From Cercis canadensis (Eukaryota; Streptophyta; Magnoliopsida; Fabales; Fabaceae): a stretch of DNA of 64,000 nt. Below, piece after piece: positions 1 through 10,816 of the stretch. Below the pieces are notes generated by a model that had not been told where the DNA came from, did not search any database, and saw only the letters and a program-made list of their open reading frames with translations. Location of the stretch: assembly GCA_003255065.1 (NCBI GenBank), contig QAOA01008434.1:120018-184017 (forward strand), in the 5' to 3' direction. The position numbers were made by a program, and so were the translations under genes. Each line of letters opens with the position of its first letter. Position 1 is the stretch's first letter.

Positions 1-690
1 ACCCCTTTGCAAACAAAGGGATGCCAAAGTAATTCCCATATCAGTAGTACAAGCAAATCCCAACGTGTTTGAGATCTCATCAGCCTGAACATGATTCACT
101 TGTCTTCTCCTTGCTCACTTTCTGCCCTGAACTATTACAAAACAAATCAATTCAATTCAAGTTCCATTTATTCTTTTCAATGTAAATTTATAATACTATT
201 TTATAAGAAAATGCATATTACAATCTAAATTAATATAAGATTTAATTATCTTTTTATGTTCATTATTTTCTAGCTTTTAGTGTTCTTTTTTAATTTTTTT
301 TTATGGATGCATATTCAGATTGTACATTCAAATTTTACTACTTATACCTTAGGTTTTCTGGATTATACAAATTGATGATCCCATTCACTAAAGAAATACC
401 ACTTTTTTTAAAAAAGAAATCTAATATCAAAAGAAGCATTATTTTGTCCGCGCATCTCGCAAGTATGGAGTCTAGTTTTATTTAATATCTTTAACAAAAG
501 GAAAAAAATAGCAAATTTTGGCGTTGATATTTACCCCACAACTGAAGAAAGAATGGTGAACCACTAGAATGAAAGCAAAGTACTTCACTTCCCACTTTGG
601 CGGATATCCACATTCCTTATAGGATATCTCGAGCAAGCTCTTTCTGTCTCTCTGTTTCTGTATGATTAGGGTTTCCAGAAATTTTCATGC
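1..690. other. Upstream region of the CHX gene; possible exon of a leftward gene at the edge
   Basis: AT-rich DNA with no clear gene. On the minus strand, positions 91 to 1 are open after a plausible intron acceptor (reverse complement reads ...TTCAG then GCTGATGAG) and could be an exon of a gene leaving the window. Two frames are open there, so no product can be named. The remainder should hold the promoter and 5' leader of the antiporter gene that starts at 691; a CT-rich stretch lies at about 636-660. No TATA box is convincing. Confidence 0.25.
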
Positions 691-1031
691 ATGGCTAGGG
701 TTTTACTTACACACCGTTTGATGCAATCACCCAATGGGTTTCGATGGCACATTCATCCTTCTCATGTCCTACCGGATAGTTCCACAAACGTCAAAAATGA
801 TCAGTTTCCTGACATGGTGTGCGGGTCTAGATACACTAAAACCGCTGGGATCTTTTATGGCGAAAACCCTCTTAACTTCACCTTCGCATCGATATTGGTA
901 GAGTTCATTTTTGTTGTATTCGCCATTCGCATTGTTCGGTTCCTTCTTAAGCCTCTCAAACAGCCTCGAATTGTCTGTGAGATCATTGTAAGCTTCTTTT
1001 TATCATTTCTTATATAAAACGCCTTCTGTTA

Positions 1032-1065
<34 letters not shown>

Positions 1066-3636
1066 CATTTTGTTTTTCCCTAATTTGATTGAAGTTTTCA
1101 TGTTTCAAGGGTGGTATTATCATTGGACCTTCCATTCTAAGACGCAGTAAAGCCTTCGAAAGCGATATATTTCCTGAAACTGCCCAATTTATAGTGAAAA
1201 ATATTGGAATTGTGGGATTCATGTTCTTTCTTTTCGTGTCCGGCGTCAAAATGGACACCAGCTTTATAAGAAAACCAGGGAGAAAGCATGTATATATTGC
1301 CTTGATTGGTATAGTTATTCCCACCGTGGCGGTGATTATGGTGGCACTAATCATGAGAAAAAGACTTGACAGCGGTCTTAGAACATTTTCTTCATTAGGA
1401 GGGATTGCAAGCAACTTGGGAATCACTGCATTTCCTGTGCTCTACAATATCCTTAAAGAGCTTAACCTTCTAAGTTCTGATGTGGGACGTATGGCTTTAT
1501 CTACGGCCATGGTATGTGATGCAATGGGTGCAATAACTATTATTGTATTTGAGGCCGGGAAACAAGGCGAAACAGGAGCTATACGAGCCTTGTGGTTTCT
1601 GATTTCTTTGGTGCTTTTGGTGGCATTTATTATAATTTGCCTGGGGAAAGTAATGCAATGGATCATTGAGAAAATCCCACAAGGACAACAGGCTGATCAA
1701 TCTTATGTAGTTGGCATTTTGTTGGGGGTTTTGGCGATGGGGTTTGTAACTGACATGCTTGGCATAGCGATTGCTAATGGATCATTGTGGATAGGGCTAA
1801 TAATACCAGATGGCCCTCCGTTGGGATCAACAATGGTAGAGAAGACTGAAACAATTACCATGGAATTTCTTATGCCATTCTCATTCCTTCTGGTGGGATT
1901 TTATACTGATGTGTTTGCCATGAGAGATTTTGGTTGGTCCAATTTGTCACCACTTTTTGCCATGGTCTTAACTGGGTACTTGACCAAACTGCTTTCAACT
2001 TGGATTGCCACTATCATATGGGAAATGCCATTAAAAGAAGGACTCGCCTTCAGCCTCATTATGAGCTTAAGAGGCCAAATTGAGCTTATATTGTTTGTCC
2101 ATTGGATGGACAAAAAGGTAAAATCTTATTTATATTATAACGATATCATTTTAGCTTTAATTAATTATCTTTCCGTATGTTCAAGGATGAAAAACACGAA
2201 TATATTAATCCATTGTATTACTATCTATCAGAAACCGTAAACTTGTACCATCAGATACTAATTCTAAACACAAAACCTTAGTGCATATATTTGTTCACAA
2301 ACTATACATGTGGCAAAATCCCCGAGTTTGAAGTCACTGAATTCAGATTTCTACCAACTCTGTTGTTTGTGGACTATTATGTCATCAAGGGTTTTTGTTT
2401 TAGAAATGAATGATCAAACTTGAATTTGATTCGTTTGCTTTTCTACATATATAAAGGATTATAATACCATGCAAAATAATAGAACTCATTCAATTATTTT
2501 GGTTTGTGTCCATACAGATGATAGGGCAGCCAGGTTTCACCTTATTGGTGCTGATGACAACAGCAATGACTGCAATTCTAACTCCTTTGATTTGCATACT
2601 CTATGATCCAGCAAGGCCATACATGTTGAACGAAAAGAGAACCATCCAACACACCCCTCCAGCCACAGAACTTGGTATAGTACTTGGCATTCTTGATAAA
2701 CAGAGCATAAGTGGCATCATTAACCTACTTGAAGTCTCCAGTCCAACCATTAGCAGTCCCTTTAATATTAAAGCTCTCCTCCTAGTCGATCTTGTAGGCC
2801 GTGCTTCCCCGGTTTTCTTAGACCATGAACGACAAAAAGTCCCTCCCAAATATGAATTCCCAAGCACCATAAATGCCCTCAAGCATTATCAAGAATTCAA
2901 AGGTACTGACTTCATCAAGCTCCACTTATTCACATCTGTTTCCCCAAGGCGAACTATGTACCAAGACATTTGTGAGCTTGCCCTTGAAAACAAAGCTACT
3001 CTAATCATCTTACCTTTTCATAAGGGAGCACTTTACAACCTTGAAGGAACTCGAGTAGTGGAAGGAGGAGCAAGAATTATTCATTCAAATGTCATAGCTC
3101 ATGCTCCTTGTTCTGTTGGAATTCTTGTTAATAAAGGTCATCTTGCAGTCATCAACATAGGTCACTCATTTCGGCCCTCTGAACACCGTTTTGCTGTTCT
3201 CTTTCTGGGAGGAGCAGATGCTAGGGAGGCACTTGTTTATGCAGATAGGATGGTTGGCAACGACGAGGTGCATCTTACTGTCATAAGGTTTCTTACTCAC
3301 AATTCTGAAGGGGGAAGTGAAAAGGAGAAGAAGCTTGATGATGGAATTGTGACTTGGTTTTGGGTGAAGAATGAGGTGAATAATAGAGTGATATACAGAG
3401 AGGTGGAGGTTGGCAATGGGGAGGAAACAATTGCAGCAATCCAAGCTATGAATGATGGCTCTTATGATCTTTGGATAGTGGGAAGAAAACAAGGAATAAA
3501 TCCAAATATTATTTCTGGGTTATCGGATTGGAGTCAAAGTCAAGAATTGGGAGCTATTGGAGATTATATTTCCTCTGTAGATTTTAGTGGTTCAGCTTCT
3601 GTTTTAGTAGTACACCAACAAATCACGAGAGGGTAA
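691..3636 (+). CDS. Cation/H+ antiporter of the CHX (CPA2) family, 807 aa, 3 exons
   Basis: Exons 691-987, 1110-2117 and 2518-3636; both introns are GT-AG and phase 0, joining CEII to GGIIIGPSIL and HWMDKK to MIGQPG. CHX proteins are endomembrane or plasma-membrane monovalent cation/proton antiporters involved in K+ and pH homeostasis. Residues about 70-470 form the hydrophobic Na/H exchanger domain with GGIIIGPSIL at the start and CDAMGA near residue 236, where the family has a conserved acidic residue in a transport helix. The C-terminal 350 residues are the soluble part typical of plant CHX, with LGGADAREAL near its middle. Length matches the family (about 800 aa). Intron 1 (988-1109) contains a 33-base T run and intron 2 is 400 bp. 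The start at 691 gives a normal CHX N terminus. Which CHX subgroup it belongs to is not clear by eye. Confidence 0.93.
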
Positions 3637-5511
3637 AAGGAACTATGCCTAATGGGTGATCACAGGGCTACAATAGGAATTTGTTGGTATTGGGATCATC
3701 GAGCCAATTTTAAATATCCAATAGATTGGCTTGTTAATAACAAAGTTAGATTTAATTAGCTGAATATTTGAGATCATGTAGTTAATTAGTTGAAGACCAG
3801 CGCTGTATATACTTCAGAGAAGAAAAGATTATGTGGTAGTTTCTGTGTATAACAAACTCGTGGATCTCTCACTTGGTGGTCCTTTTTTTTTTTTTTTTTT
3901 TTTTTNNTTTTTTTTTTTTTTTTTTTTTCTCAGGGAGTGGATGGTTTATGGACATAGATATATGGAAGAAGGCTCAGATTTTTTACCCGGGTTTGGAAAT
4001 TAATACCTTCTAGCAGAGTCGGGAAAAACTTTTTTATTTGGACCAATGTAAGAAATTAGCTAGGACCTAAGTTTGATTTTGTAAAAAAAAATTAACTTAA
4101 AATAGAAAAAAGTTTTAGGTCAATGTAAAAGATTAGCTACGCCTAAGTTTGGTGGGCCCATGAAGTGGCTCCGGCACCATTTTCTGTCTTACTCGAATTC
4201 CTCCACATGGTTTAATTGTGATTTGTTGTGATATAGTGTTTGTAGATACATTTTTACTCTTGAAATTCAAGAGTTTGCAGAAGGTAATCTAATCAATTGT
4301 GAGAGAAAGAGAGAGAGGTCCTTCGTTTGCCTCATCTGGGCACTTTATATATGAGCTTAATAATTTGGGGGAAAAAACTCAAAAGATAAGATATTTTAAT
4401 TCTTCACAACTTGTCATGAAGTCAAGGAAATCCTCAAGGTCAAGTGGCTACCCAATAAAATCATCTTTGAAAACCAACCATGAAATTTTTGTATTTAATC
4501 ATAAAATTTAAATAGCATTTGGGAACACAATGAATACTAGGTTAACTTTGAATCAGATATCTCTAGTCCGATTCCTATTATTAACATGTGTATTGAACCA
4601 TAGTATTGAGTTAGTTGCTCATTTGTTGTAGATTGCATTCAATGTTATTCATGCATTGCCTATACATTGAAGACCTGCACATCCTGATATTCATCAATGA
4701 GATGGTTGCCAACAATTTGACAGATTGCCATATATCAAACAAGACCACTCTAGCTAGTTTACAGTACCATTTAACACAACAAGCTAGATAGACAGAATGA
4801 AAGCTAAGCGCATAAATAAACTTAAAAATAGAGGGGGGAAAAAACACAGACACAGACACACACAAGGTTCTTGAAGAAATTAAATTGATAGATTTTCGAT
4901 TCTGATTGCTGAATATCTGACCAAATGTTTGCATGCTTTTATGAAGTAAATTAGATGCCATACTAAAAGGAAATGAAATTAAAATCTCAATCTCAGTCAA
5001 TTAAGCTCCTAATAAAGGTTGGTGCAAAAGCCTAATAAATATATACTAGTCAATTCAAAAAGACAAGTTCCTTCAGGTTGATCGATTGTGGAACTGGTAA
5101 GTCTTCTGGTAACTCTAAAAACTTCAAGATTAGGGGATATCATGTACCCTTGGTTTTGGGATTTGACGCTTAGTTTGATCAATATAAACTCAGTTGCAAT
5201 AATATTCACGTGAGTGCTCCCATGTCATAAAAAGTAATCTAAATTGGCACAAATATGAAGATAATTTGGAACCTCAAATTATCATCTGAATAAAAGTCAA
5301 ATATAGAGTAGAAGAAGGATTTTCCCTGAAATCACACATGAGGATGGAAGACAACTTTGGTCTTTGAGCTAAGTAAAGTCATGGATGTGGAATTTATCCT
5401 GCTTTCAAAAGGAAACAGAATCCACATATATATTATGCAGTTATGTGCATAGTGTGTAATATATTGTTTCTGTGGTAAAGTTGTGGGGGCGTGCCACTCA
5501 ACTAGAAGGTG
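3637..5511. other. Intergenic region with a T-run assembly gap
   Basis: This holds the 3' end of the CHX transcript and then AT-rich DNA without a recognisable gene. A T run of about 48 bases (3881-3928) is interrupted by two N, so its length is unreliable. Short open frames at 4299-4511 and 4611-5000 have no family resemblance and no coding character. Confidence 0.6.
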
Positions 5512-5516
5512 GTGAT

Positions 5517-6823
5517 TGATAACACATTATTTTACACTATTTGTTTCCCTTATACTTAGTCTTTTAGTGTGTGTTTCTAGTGATTTTTATGGCCCTTAGA
5601 CATGTTTTGTAGATTTGGACTTGTTGGTGTTTTTGAATTTTAATTGCATAATTGTTAAATTCTGACACTACTTACGTTTTTCACCATATCTTGGCTACAG
5701 ATGTCCGATTTATGTGATTCAAGTTTCGTTGGAAAGATGAAAGAAAATTCTACATTTCATATGAAGAGGCCAGAAGCTGATTCTTGCGTCTGGATAACTG
5801 AAATTCGCGTGCAAGCAGTCCAGATTTTCTGCATCCGCCCAGCATTGACTGATTCCTTTCCTTAGGCCTGCCTATTGGATCAGAGCATGTTTATTTGGGC
5901 CAACATCTTTATTGGGCTAGCACACATGACACTAGGGCTTGATCACATTTTTACCATTGATAATTTAGGAAATTAGGTTTATTTTGTAATTAGGAAACTA
6001 TTAGGAAACCTAGAAGAGGCAGCCAGCTAGTATTTATTTTCAAGTTGTTGAGGAAAATCAGACACGAAATTACCTTGAGCAGCAGCTGCCTCCTGTTTTC
6101 TGAGTTCGAGTTTTAGACTTTTGCTTTGTGTTTATGCCTTTCATGGAGGGCTAAATTCGTTTGTAATCAATTCAAGATAAGCCAAACTTAATAATCTAGA
6201 GTTTCTGTGCTTTAATTGGGTTTGATTTAATTTAATTTGAATTACTGCTTCTTCCCTTCTTCATGTAATTGAATGGTATTTTGATTGCATGCATGCTTTA
6301 TATGAATTTAAATCGGTTAATTAGATTCATCACAGTAATCAGATTGATAATCATATTTTAAAGGTTTTTAATATATGGTTAGCTTGGATAATTCGGTTCT
6401 TAAATTAATCTGGACTTAGTGATATAGAGCGGTTGTCAAGATTCTTAATTCCATGATTAATTGAATCCTAATTGGTAAATCAGTAGGAATTCTAAGTGTT
6501 ACTATTAGAAGTTCCAAGTAACACTTAACCAAGAATTAAATTAGATCTAGGTTATCTTTAGTGAACAATGATGAATTAGGGTTTGATTGCCTGCTTGAGT
6601 TGATTGAGTTTTCTCTTATTTGATTAAATCTTATTTACTGCTTTCTGAATTCTGATTATTCTGCATTCAACAACAACCCCCACCCCCTCCCCTATCATGT
6701 TCCTGCTTAAGTTCTAATAGATTAATTGTTCTGGTGAATCTTTGGGAGACGACACTGGTTGCATCCTATACTACAATTTAGTTGCAATTAGTATTGCAAT
6801 TTTGTACGGTTTGACACCCGTCA
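5517..6823. mobile_element. Solo LTR of an LTR retrotransposon, 1307 bp, TSD GTGAT
   Basis: The segment starts TGATAACAC and ends CACCCGTCA, so it has the 5'-TG...CA-3' ends of an LTR. It is flanked by a perfect 5-bp direct repeat GTGAT at 5512-5516 and 6824-6828. No internal gag/pol, primer-binding site or second LTR is present, so it is best read as a solo LTR left by recombination between two LTRs. Near its right end it has a GGGAGACGAC-type stretch followed by TACGGTTTGACACC, a layout shared with the LTR-like segment at 59534-60969. The superfamily (probably gypsy-type) is inferred, not shown. Confidence 0.8.
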
Positions 6824-6942
6824 GTGATCATTCTTAACCATCTTAAGCCAATCCTTTAGAAAGAAATATAAGAGTGTCTGTGTATCTTTTTCTGTATACA
6901 AAGTGAAATATGACAGTAGTGTTCGAAATTAAATATCAGCCA

Positions 6943-6946
<4 letters not shown>

Positions 6947-6984
<38 letters not shown>
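6947..6984. repeat. (AT)n microsatellite
   Basis: About 19 uninterrupted AT units, 120 bp to the right of the solo LTR. Length is likely to be polymorphic. Confidence 0.95.
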
Positions 6985-6987
<3 letters not shown>

Positions 6988-7684
6988 GTTGATTTGTGGA
7001 TAGAGTTGATTGTTTAGGCAGTCGTATTACGCAATGCAATTGGGTTTAGAAAGTAGACATTAACAACTCGTGAGGATCTACTTACGATTATGTGGAATAC
7101 TTTTCCTATTGCCATATGGTGTTGTCTTTCTAATTAATGGCCCATTTGTTTCATTTTGTAAGCATGTGTCATAAACATTTTTCCATTCTTTTATTTGTTT
7201 TCTAGATATTCTTCAATATCTATACTATCTTTTATAGAATTTGCATTAATGTTTGGATGTGATTCACCTTTGCAAAACCACTATTTACTTGCTCATGTAC
7301 CAAATTCAAGCTTACTCCCCCATATATGACTTGATCTTTTTTCCCTTTCGTTTTTCTTTTTTGGCATAAAAGAAAAACATATTTTTGCAATTAATTGTTG
7401 ATCCACTATCTCACTTTTACCTAAATACATGTTGGAGTATTTTATAAATTTATGCAATCTTAATGTTTGTACACCCCTTGTGAACTCAAAACTTGTGGTT
7501 TTTGATTATAGAACTTCAGAAACAGCGACCTATACATATGATAACCTGAGGGCTGGGGGAGCACAAAGGTGATACTTCTAAGTTGTGAGATTATTTCTAT
7601 TGGAATTATGGGGATATTTTGTCATCCAATTGTGAGGATCATTTCAAGTTTTTTTTCAAAAAGGAAAAATACGTAGCAGCTAAC

Positions 7685-7949
7685 GAGATGTCCCAATATA
7701 GTTGTGGACTAACTATTCTATTTTACAAATATCAGGTTTAAATTGCATTAAGATTCGGTGAAATTTAGAAAGGGGTAAAACTATTTTTGCTATATAGCCT
7801 CTAATGGAATAATAAGAGGATACCTCAATAGTTGTGTACTAAGTACTCTATCATAGAGATATTAAGTTTCAAATCCCAATGAAATATGGGGAATTCAGGG
7901 AGAGATAAAGCTATATCCCTGTTATATAGCCTCTAATAAAACAATAAAA
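7685..7949. repeat. Imperfect tandem duplication, unit about 131 bp, possibly SINE-derived
   Basis: Two diverged copies (from 7685 and 7816) share AGTTGTG, GGGTAAAACTAT or its variant, and a common end TATAGCCTCTAAT. Each has a stretch like a tRNA B box (CAGGTTTAAATTG and AGTTTCAAATCCC), so a tRNA-derived SINE dimer is possible. No A box is convincing and no target duplication was found. Confidence 0.5.
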
Positions 7950-8093
7950 AACTTAAGTAAATTTAATTCCAAGGCACAAAAAGAAAACTCATTTATTTAT
8001 TCTATTTTATTGACCTTGTCTAAACCCTTCAACGATGAGAAATACAAAACATGAGCATACATGAAGAAGAGATAGAATATGTCATGGCATGTT

Positions 8094-8590
8094 TCATTCG
8101 ACAATATAATGCCCACAAACTAAAGCCATGGCAACAAGTATCCTCATTTGCTTGTTCGTGTTAACTAAATCTGCTCTGACAATTTGATTGAGCTCTAGGT
8201 GCATCTTGTTCCTGATTGAGCATAATGTCATAATCTCTCAGGAAAAATGATATGACTGCTTGCTGGAAAGATTGCTTCACTGACACATAAGCCTGTTTAC
8301 AATCTGTTAGTTGAGGCTTTATGTTTGCGGCCAATGAAATCTTGCGTGCGGGTAGCATTGTCAAGGGTTTGCTCCACTGCTATTTGAGTCAGGCCAACCA
8401 TATCTGTATATGGTGCTCTAAGGTTTTGATTTTGGAAAGTTTGGTTACAAAAACCATAGTCCTCCATTTGCCAGCAAACATGATCGATCAGTTGTTGGGG
8501 TGTGGGACAGATGAATAGAAAGTTCAACACCACTAAGGGAATAATCATGTATGAATGATAATAATAATAATAATAATAATTGGAAGCCAT
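8094..8590 (-). pseudogene. Pectin methylesterase/invertase inhibitor (PMEI) with two frameshifts
   Basis: Reading leftward from the ATG at 8590, the first frame gives a hydrophobic signal-like N terminus preceded by a run of seven Tyr, then LIDHVCWQMEDYGFC and VGLTQIAVEQTLDNA, the first helices of a PMEI with its first cysteine pair. The frame then fails, and the PMEI continues in a second frame with LTDCKQAYVSVKQSFQQAV and ends at a stop near 8161. A third frame carries the terminal helix (NKQMRILVAMALVCGHY) to a stop at 8094-8096. Summed length is about 165 residues, normal for this family of secreted four-helix inhibitors of pectin methylesterase or invertase. PMEI genes normally lack introns, so these are frameshifts, not splice sites. 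Either the gene is dead or the assembly has indel errors. An intact TATA box lies upstream. Confidence 0.8.
8559..8581. repeat. ATA/TAT trinucleotide microsatellite inside the PMEI reading frame
   Basis: The repeat (AAT)n on the plus strand reads as TAT codons on the minus strand and encodes a run of tyrosines just after the start Met-Ala-Ser-Asn of the PMEI pseudogene, ahead of its hydrophobic signal segment. Confidence 0.85.
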
Positions 8591-8631
8591 ATTTTTAGCT
8601 GTGGTATACTGAGTGCCTTGAAGAGTGACTC

Positions 8632-8639
8632 TTTATATA
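8632..8639 (-). promoter_or_regulatory. TATA box of the PMEI pseudogene
   Basis: The minus strand reads TATATAAA about 42 bp upstream of the PMEI start codon. The spacing suits a short 5' leader and implies the locus was once a functional gene. Confidence 0.5.
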
Positions 8640-8641
8640 GT

Positions 8642-9665
8642 CATGATTCCATGTTAATGAGTTATGTTACTCACTGATTTTACTTTTTAATGTTAAAAAA
8701 AAACCTTACCAAAAACTCTCAAAAGTATTTGATTTGGTTGTCTAAATTTGGCCCATAGATTTTATGCCTATAAAGAAATAAGATCTCATTATTGCAAAAC
8801 TTTTGTCATTTCCTTGTTTAACCTTTTGGGGAAATATGGTAGGTAGAAGTAGGTAAATCAGAAATTTGGATCTTCTCATATAAAGTATCTTCAAATATAT
8901 ATATATATATATATATAATGCTATTTGTCTTGACAAATTATAATGAATTTAAATCTCAAATCAATATATACCTCATTAATATAAGTAGAATTTGAATTAC
9001 TCGAGAACCACCATTTCAACCAATATACCTGATATGCAATCTCAGTCAAGATGCTTTGTATTTTGATAATGTACATGAAATAGTCACTGCCACTTACATT
9101 TACTGGAATGAATTCTTAGGCTTTTGTAATAAAAGATAAAGAATACATCGTGAACTTGCTTTTGGCTGTAATGCTTGGCCTCTGGATCTTTAATGAACTA
9201 TCCACTACTTAGTATTTACCAAAAAAAAAAAAAAAAANNNNNNAAAAAAAAAAAAAAAAGAAGTTGATAGTAAAATATGATTAACGATAATGATAGCCTT
9301 TAATTTTACTATTATGATTTGTGTAGTAATAAATGTAATTAATTAAACAGGGAACTTCTAGATTAGGCCTCTCAAAGCAAGATCTAGAGTAGTAATTTGA
9401 ACCAAGTCAACATGGGATTTATATAAGTTCAATACTCAGAAGACTCAACCCATGTGTCGCCATTAACAGTCAATCAGAGTCAAGACTAAACTTCAATTCA
9501 ATGATGATTTAGTTTTAATCAAAGAAAAAAAAAGTAGTACAGTCCTATATATCATTGTTAATTTAGAAATGAACATGTATCCAATAGCTATCTAATTAAC
9601 TTCAAAAGCTATAAGTTGATTTCAACTGGCTCATGAGAGTGTAGCCTAGGCATCTTAAGTTGTAT
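8642..9665. other. Intergenic region with an A-run gap
   Basis: AT-rich DNA without a recognisable gene. It includes a short (AT)n at about 8896-8918 and an A run broken by six N (9238-9243). Confidence 0.6.
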
Positions 9666-9863
9666 GGGATCAGCAGTGGCGGATCTTGAACAAAATTATT
9701 GAGGGGGCAAAGAGATACTTAGTAATTAATAGAAAAAAAATTATAATGATATACATCTTTTATAATATTCATACTTATAGATAAATCTCCTTGGATTTTT
9801 ATTTTCAATAAAAGGATAACTTTTAAGTTTAGGTTGGTATGGGCCCCATTTTAAGTAAGTCAT

Positions 9864-10118
9864 TCAGACTTCATCTCTTTGGTTCACAGGATATTGCCAT
9901 ATTTGACGGCGTTGACCCGGGTCACACACCAAAGAATTAATATCAAATTCATTAGAAGTAACCTTCAAAATCTTAGAAGGTTGTTCTTCACATTCAGATG
10001 TTGGAGCATTATCAAGACAATTTTTTTCATGAGGTGAACATGGAGAAGCTATGCTACTTTCCTCTTTGTCATTAGCTTTTCTCTTGAAAAATGCATCAAT
10101 TTTTTTACTCTTCACCAT
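9864..10118 (-). pseudogene. N-terminal fragment of a hAT transposase (zinc finger MYM1-like)
   Basis: The 84-residue frame begins MVKSKKIDAFFKRK and ends CDPGQRRQIWQYPVNQRDEV. Plant TTF-zinc-finger/MYM1-like hAT transposases characteristically have a KKxDxFFKRK start and the DPGxRxxIWxYPVNQRDE motif before the TTF zinc finger. The zinc finger, the DUF4371/RNase-H-like catalytic region and the C-terminal hAT dimerisation domain are all absent. It is a relic inside the element at 9674-12497 and is not expected to be functional. Confidence 0.75.
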
Positions 10119-10816
10119 TATGTTATTTCAAGATAAACTTATCACTTCAAATAATCTAAAAATGATTTAGATAATTCAAACANATGAAATGAGAAATACT
10201 TACAAGTTATAGAGGATGCTCCTTTGATTAGCAAATTGATATTTCAATTCATCAATTCAACAAGTGCCTATATTTTAAGCAAACAAGCCTGTAAATTTAT
10301 TTGAAATAAATTATTCATACTTATCTTATAGGGTATATGAACTTCAAAATAGAAACAAAATATAACAACAATCAACAAACAAAAGAAACAAAAAATAAAA
10401 TAGAGAGAAAAACTCACATAGCAAGAGCAAGACATCTTCCATTTCTCTTTCTCCAAGACTCTTCTTCATTCTTTTGCTATAAGAAAAACTCAAGTCAATG
10501 CAATGAATATAAACTAAACCAAAATTATTATCTATGCTGAATAATAAATAAATATTTTTTACCTATTAAAAATTTTGGTTGATTGCTCTTAAGGGTGAAA
10601 AACACAAGCAAAGAAAAAGAGAAAGAGACAAGGAAGTTGTAAGTCGGCATGGGAAAAAAGAAGAGAAAGAGACAAACAAAGAAAAAGATAAAGAGACAAA
10701 AGTAAGGAAAGAAAGTGGCTTACGGTTTATGAAAAGATTGTAATTGGTAAAGTAAAAAGCATCTGAATCACAACTAAGGCTATTAGACTTTCTAGTTTTG
10801 TTTTCTTTTTTATATA

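Noticed and set aside
1010-1426. Minus-strand open frame of 138 codons
   Set aside because: Lies antisense to exon 2 of the CHX gene and ends in the poly-T intron; it is a shadow frame.
4611-5000. Minus-strand open frame of 129 codons
   Set aside because: No family resemblance, AT-rich, no promoter or splice context; likely chance.
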